This document shows positions 5,163 to 7,362 of a stretch of DNA of 7,362 bases, piece by piece; position 1 is the first letter of the stretch; every line of letters starts with the position of its first letter. A program made the translations under genes and the position numbers. The notes beneath the pieces were generated by a model. The model searched no databases. It worked only from the letters and a program-made list of their open reading frames with translations, and was not told where the DNA came from. Origin of the DNA: CAZMCC01 sp964564695 (lineage in GTDB: Bacteria > Planctomycetota > Phycisphaerae > Phycisphaerales > UBA1924); NCBI GenBank assembly GCA_964564695.1, contig CAZMCC010000136.1, positions 1 to 7,362 of the forward strand, in the 5' to 3' direction.

Positions 5163-5225
5163 TCGCTCACGCTCGGGGCTCGTTACAGGGACGCGGAGGC
5201 CCGCTCGCTTACGCTCGGGGTTCGT
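5163..5225. repeat. Two copies of a ~21-bp dispersed repeat in the divergent intergenic gap
   Basis: TCGCTCACGCTCGGGGCTCGT (5163-5183, first 20 bases shown: TCGCTCACGCTCGGGGCTCG) recurs at 5205-5225 with two changes, 42 bp later. It is a known style of planctomycete intergenic repeat (spurious translation TSPERERGV/NPERKRAG). It lies between the divergent zinc-ribbon gene and the dus gene, where the promoters of both must be. Confidence 0.75.
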
Positions 5226-5298
5226 AGAATCGTTCTTGTCCTGCGAAACTGCCAACAACAACGCCACGCCACCGAGTCCGGCGATTGCGCCCGGGAGC

Positions 5299-5304
5299 GA
5301 GGGG
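5299..5304 (+). promoter_or_regulatory. Ribosome binding site supporting the GTG start of dus
   Basis: GAGGGG ends 9 bp before GTG 5314 in the frame of the dihydrouridine synthase. It favours this start over the far-upstream ATG at 4978, which would translate repeat and antisense sequence, and over GTG 5368. Confidence 0.5.
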
Positions 5305-5313
5305 ATTGACGCC

Positions 5314-6669
5314 GTGCGCTTTGCGGCGGAGCTGGGGAGGCGCTGGCCGGGGGGGGCGGATCCGCGGGTGACGGCTCTGATTCCGGAGTTTGATGCGCCG
5401 TTCTTTCAGGCGGGGCTGGCGGGGTATTCGGATTCGGCGATGCGGATCGTGGCGCGGCGGCACGGGTGCCCGTTCTGCGTGACCGAGGCGCTGCTGGATC
5501 GGACGCTGCTCGCCGGGGGGCGCGGGTTCGTCAAGGCGGATCTGGGGGAGATCGCCGACAACGTGCCGGGCGGGGACGAGGACCATCCGCTCGCGGGGCA
5601 GATCATGGGGTCGGACCCGCACGAGATGGCGGCCGCGGCGATCAAGATGATCGAGCAAGGGACGCGGAGTGCCAAGGAGTATCGGCTTTTGGCGTACAAC
5701 GGGACGCCGCCGGGGGAGGTTGAGCGGACGCACCTGCGCCAGCCGGGAGGGAAGCAGGTGGGGGTGTGGCCGGTGCATGGGGATGTGGTGGGGGACCCGC
5801 GGGCGGCTGTGTCGGGCGTGGCGGGTGTGTCGGGGGGCGGATCGAATGGGGCGGGCCGTTCACCGTTCACTGTTCACCATTCACCCAACGACCTCACGTT
5901 CGCGACGATTGATGTGAACCTGGCGTGTCCGGTGAAGAAGATCGACAAGAAGGCACGGGGGGGGCACTGGCTGACGGATCCGGACGGGGCGATTGAGATT
6001 TTGAAGGCGGTTCGGGATGCAGTGCCGAGCGCGGCGGGGGGGCCGGGGGGAGTGTTGTGCACGGTGAAGCTGCGCCGGGCGTATGACGACACGCCGGAGA
6101 TGGCGCGGAACTTTGAGCGGATCATCGACGCGTGTTATGACCTGGGGTATGCGTGGGCGACGGTGCACGCGCGGACGGTGCAGCAGAAGTACTGCGGGCC
6201 GAGCCGGTGGGACCTGCTGCGCGACATCGTGGCGAAGCGGCCGGGGAAGGTGATGTTCGGGTCGGGGGACATCTGGGAGGCCGCGGACATCTTTCGGATG
6301 ATCGCGTACACGGGCGTGGCGGGCGCGAGCGTGGCGCGGGGGTGCATCGGGAATCCGTGGATCTTCCGGCAGGCGCGGGAGATGCTCGCGGGTCGGGTGG
6401 CGGTTGCGCCGACGATTGCCGAGCAGCGGAGCGTGCTGCTGGAGCACTTCGAGCTGTCGGTGGCGGTGAACGGGGAGCAGCTCGCGAGCAGGACGATGCG
6501 GAAGTTCGGGATCCGGTTCGCGGCGCATCACCCGCGGGCTGAGGAAGTGAGGCGGAGGTTTATTGCGGTGTCGGGGTTGGAGGACTGGCGCGCGGTGTTG
6601 CGCGAGTACTACGGGGAAGACGAGGGGATTCACCGCAGAGGCGCGGAGGGCGCGGAGGTGGTGCGGTGA
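5314..6669 (+). CDS. dus: tRNA-dihydrouridine synthase (Dus family) with a large insertion
   Basis: A 451-residue flavoenzyme that reduces specific uridines of tRNA to dihydrouridine using FMN and NADPH. The TIM-barrel opens with DAPFFQAGLAGYSDSAMR (27-44). The catalytic loop is VNLACPVKKIDKKARGG (201-217) with Cys205 as the predicted proton donor. TVKLRRAYDD (250-259), TVHARTVQQKYCGPSRW (283-299), the FMN-phosphate motif FGSGDI (315-320) and ARGCIGNPWIF (341-351) follow, then the helical tRNA-binding domain. Between GSDPHEMAAAAIKMIEQ and the catalytic strand there are about 80 residues (114-193) where most Dus proteins have about ten. This insert is Gly/Val-rich and contains tandem heptamers. 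The last residues (IHRRGAEGAEVVR) come from the dispersed 33-bp repeat, so the C-terminus is not native to the family. GTG 5314 has a ribosome site; GTG 5368 is an alternative. The exact Dus subfamily cannot be fixed. It is divergent from the zinc-ribbon gene and convergent with the globin gene. Confidence 0.93.
   Translation: MRFAAELGRRWPGGADPRVTALIPEFDAPFFQAGLAGYSDSAMRIVARRHGCPFCVTEALLDRTLLAGGRGFVKADLGEIADNVPGGDEDHPLAGQIMGSDPHEMAAAAIKMIEQGTRSAKEYRLLAYNGTPPGEVERTHLRQPGGKQVGVWPVHGDVVGDPRAAVSGVAGVSGGGSNGAGRSPFTVHHSPNDLTFATIDVNLACPVKKIDKKARGGHWLTDPDGAIEILKAVRDAVPSAAGGPGGVLCTVKLRRAYDDTPEMARNFERIIDACYDLGYAWATVHARTVQQKYCGPSRWDLLRDIVAKRPGKVMFGSGDIWEAADIFRMIAYTGVAGASVARGCIGNPWIFRQAREMLAGRVAVAPTIAEQRSVLLEHFELSVAVNGEQLASRTMRKFGIRFAAHHPRAEEVRRRFIAVSGLEDWRAVLREYYGEDEGIHRRGAEGAEVVR
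5858..5885 (+). repeat. Four tandem heptamers (GTTCACC type) inside dus
   Basis: GTTCACC, GTTCACT, GTTCACC and ATTCACC follow one another without gaps (5858-5885). They encode part of SPFTVHHSP in the Dus insertion. Similar heptamer runs are common as intergenic low-complexity repeats, so this looks like repeat DNA absorbed into the gene. Confidence 0.85.
6626..6658 (+). repeat. 33-bp dispersed repeat, copy 2 (forms the 3' end of dus)
   Basis: It matches 4288-4320 with one mismatch and lies in the same orientation. It encodes the IHRRGAEGAE tail of the dihydrouridine synthase just before its stop codon at 6667-6669. Confidence 0.85.
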
Positions 6670-6692
6670 TTGTCGGAGGCGGGAGCACGAAT

Positions 6693-6723
6693 CCGGCGGA
6701 CAGAGCTCCGCCGGGGCACCCGG
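6693..6723 (+). repeat. 31-bp dispersed hairpin repeat, copy 2 (downstream of dus)
   Basis: It is identical to 475-505 and lies 23 bp after the dus stop codon, in the 72-bp gap between the convergent dus and globin genes. The 8-bp stem (6693-6700 with 6707-6714) could form at the 3' end of the dus transcript. There is no U-tract. Confidence 0.85.
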
Positions 6724-6741
6724 CCCTCGCGCGGCGACTTC

Positions 6742-7170
6742 CTACGCCGCCTGTTGAAGCGTTGCTCGCTCTGCGCCCTTTACCATGAATCCCGCGACGC
6801 AGTCGAGGGCGATTCGCCAATCGGTGGCGAGTTCGTCGGTCCACTCGGGGCCGGACGCGATGGCCATTGCTTCGACCAGGGCGTCGCGCACGAGGGGGTA
6901 ATGCTCGGCTCTGACGCCGTACTTCACGTGGCGCTCGCCGAGCTGCATGAGGGGGCCGGCGAGCGTTTCGAGCTGGCCGGCGTTCTCGGCGATCAACGTC
7001 AGGGCGGCCACCATGTGCACGCGCTGCGAGGTCATGTTCTCGGGGAACAGCGCGCGGATTCCGGGCCGTGCTGCGAACAGGCGGCTGTAGAACAGATCGA
7101 TGAGCTGGGGGGCCCGTCGCGATAACTGCGCGAAGGACGTGCGAATCCGGGTGGCGGGGTCAGCGGTCAT
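6742..7170 (-). CDS. Single-domain globin (flavohaemoglobin-type globin fold)
   Basis: A 142-residue haem protein resembling the globin domain of flavohaemoglobins and Vitreoscilla-type haemoglobin, expected in the cytoplasm, where it may bind O2 or take part in NO detoxification. Visible are helix B with LFYSRLF (Tyr28, B10 position), FPEN (Phe42, CD1), Gln49 at the distal E7 position in MTSQRVHM, and the proximal histidine His81 in LGERHVKYGV. HYPLV (90-94) and the G/H helices with WTDELATDWRIALDCVAGFM (110-129) follow. The Tyr B10/Gln E7 pair is the usual distal pocket of the flavohaemoglobin branch. The FAD/NAD reductase domain is absent, and length is normal for a stand-alone globin, so an external reductase would be needed. 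The start at 7170 is supported by AAGGAG six bases upstream. It converges on dus; its upstream partner, if any, lies outside the window. Confidence 0.92.
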   Translation of the reverse strand: MTADPATRIRTSFAQLSRRAPQLIDLFYSRLFAARPGIRALFPENMTSQRVHMVAALTLIAENAGQLETLAGPLMQLGERHVKYGVRAEHYPLVRDALVEAMAIASGPEWTDELATDWRIALDCVAGFMVKGAERATLQQAA

Positions 7171-7176
7171 GGCTGG

Positions 7177-7182
7177 CTCCTT
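7177..7182 (-). promoter_or_regulatory. Shine-Dalgarno site of the globin gene
   Basis: AAGGAG (minus strand) lies 6 bp before the ATG at 7170. It is the clearest ribosome binding site in the window; the other minus-strand genes have none visible. Confidence 0.8.
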
Positions 7183-7317
7183 GCTGGTGTGGGTGGAGTA
7201 TCGGTTTTGCGATGAGGGGCGGCGATGAATCGCGGCGCCGCCGTGGGGATTTGGGGGTTTGGTTCTGCGGGGTGGGGGAGTTATTGCGCGTTCTCGGACG
7301 CGGACGCCCTCCCCCTC

Positions 7318-7344
7318 GCTTGAGCGGCTGGACGCCGCTCAAGC
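7318..7344. repeat. Perfect 11-bp hairpin upstream of the globin gene
   Basis: GCTTGAGCGGC (7318-7328) pairs perfectly with GCCGCTCAAGC (7334-7344) around a 5-nt loop. C-rich CTCCCCCTC-like blocks flank it on both sides. It could end the transcript of a gene lying beyond the window edge or be another dispersed repeat. No T-run follows on either strand. The rest of 7183-7317 shows no gene or clear promoter. Confidence 0.6.
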
Positions 7345-7362
7345 ATTTCCCCCTCCGCGTTG

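Noticed and set aside
4978..5313. N-terminal extension of dus to an upstream ATG
   Set aside because: It would translate antisense of the zinc-ribbon gene and the dispersed repeats; Dus homology starts after 5380 and a ribosome site precedes GTG 5314.
7160..7342. 60-residue minus-strand frame upstream of the globin
   Set aside because: Low-complexity Arg/Pro/Ser peptide covering the hairpin and the globin ribosome site; no coding signature.

Overview
The window is GC-rich bacterial DNA, most likely from a planctomycete of the Phycisphaerae type (Planctomycetota). This is inferred from: a membrane protein ending in a CPRC...CPEC zinc ribbon, a style common in that group; mostly Shine-Dalgarno-poor starts; and many short dispersed repeats whose spurious translations (IHRRGAEGAE, AQASRLC, TSPERERGV) are familiar from planctomycete and verrucomicrobial genomes. 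No plasmid, phage, CRISPR, rRNA or tRNA gene is visible.

Layout. 1-456 (+) is the 3' part of a peptide-type ABC transporter ATPase, cut by the window edge. 457-1098 is repeat-rich: a 31-bp hairpin repeat, a possible small minus-strand gene starting at 706, a striking array of alternating inverted words (757-837) containing a 50-nt near-perfect hairpin, and a mosaic of other hairpins. From 5110 down to 1099 four genes lie in the same direction on the minus strand: a two-segment membrane protein with a C-terminal zinc ribbon, a small lipoprotein, a BshB1-like LmbE/PIG-L deacetylase and an MgtE magnesium channel. The lipoprotein and deacetylase are 19 bp apart; 68 and 136 bp separate the other pairs, and repeats sit in those gaps. 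Divergent from this group, across a 203-bp repeat-bearing gap, is a plus-strand tRNA-dihydrouridine synthase (5314-6669). It converges on a minus-strand single-domain globin (6742-7170). The last 190 bases hold the globin leader and a perfect 11-bp hairpin.

Function. The genes are mainly housekeeping or envelope functions: peptide import, Mg2+ homeostasis, a probable low-molecular-weight thiol deacetylase, tRNA modification and a haem protein for O2 or NO. No pathway clearly joins them. The deacetylase and globin could both serve redox or nitrosative stress, but that is inference.

The most unusual material is the non-coding DNA. At least six different short repeat families occupy nearly every intergenic gap. 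One 31-bp hairpin repeat sits in the same orientation 18 and 23 bp beyond the stop codons of two unrelated plus-strand genes. A 33-bp repeat forms the 3' coding end of two genes, read on opposite strands. The best candidate for something undescribed is the 757-837 array upstream of the small minus-strand ORF.
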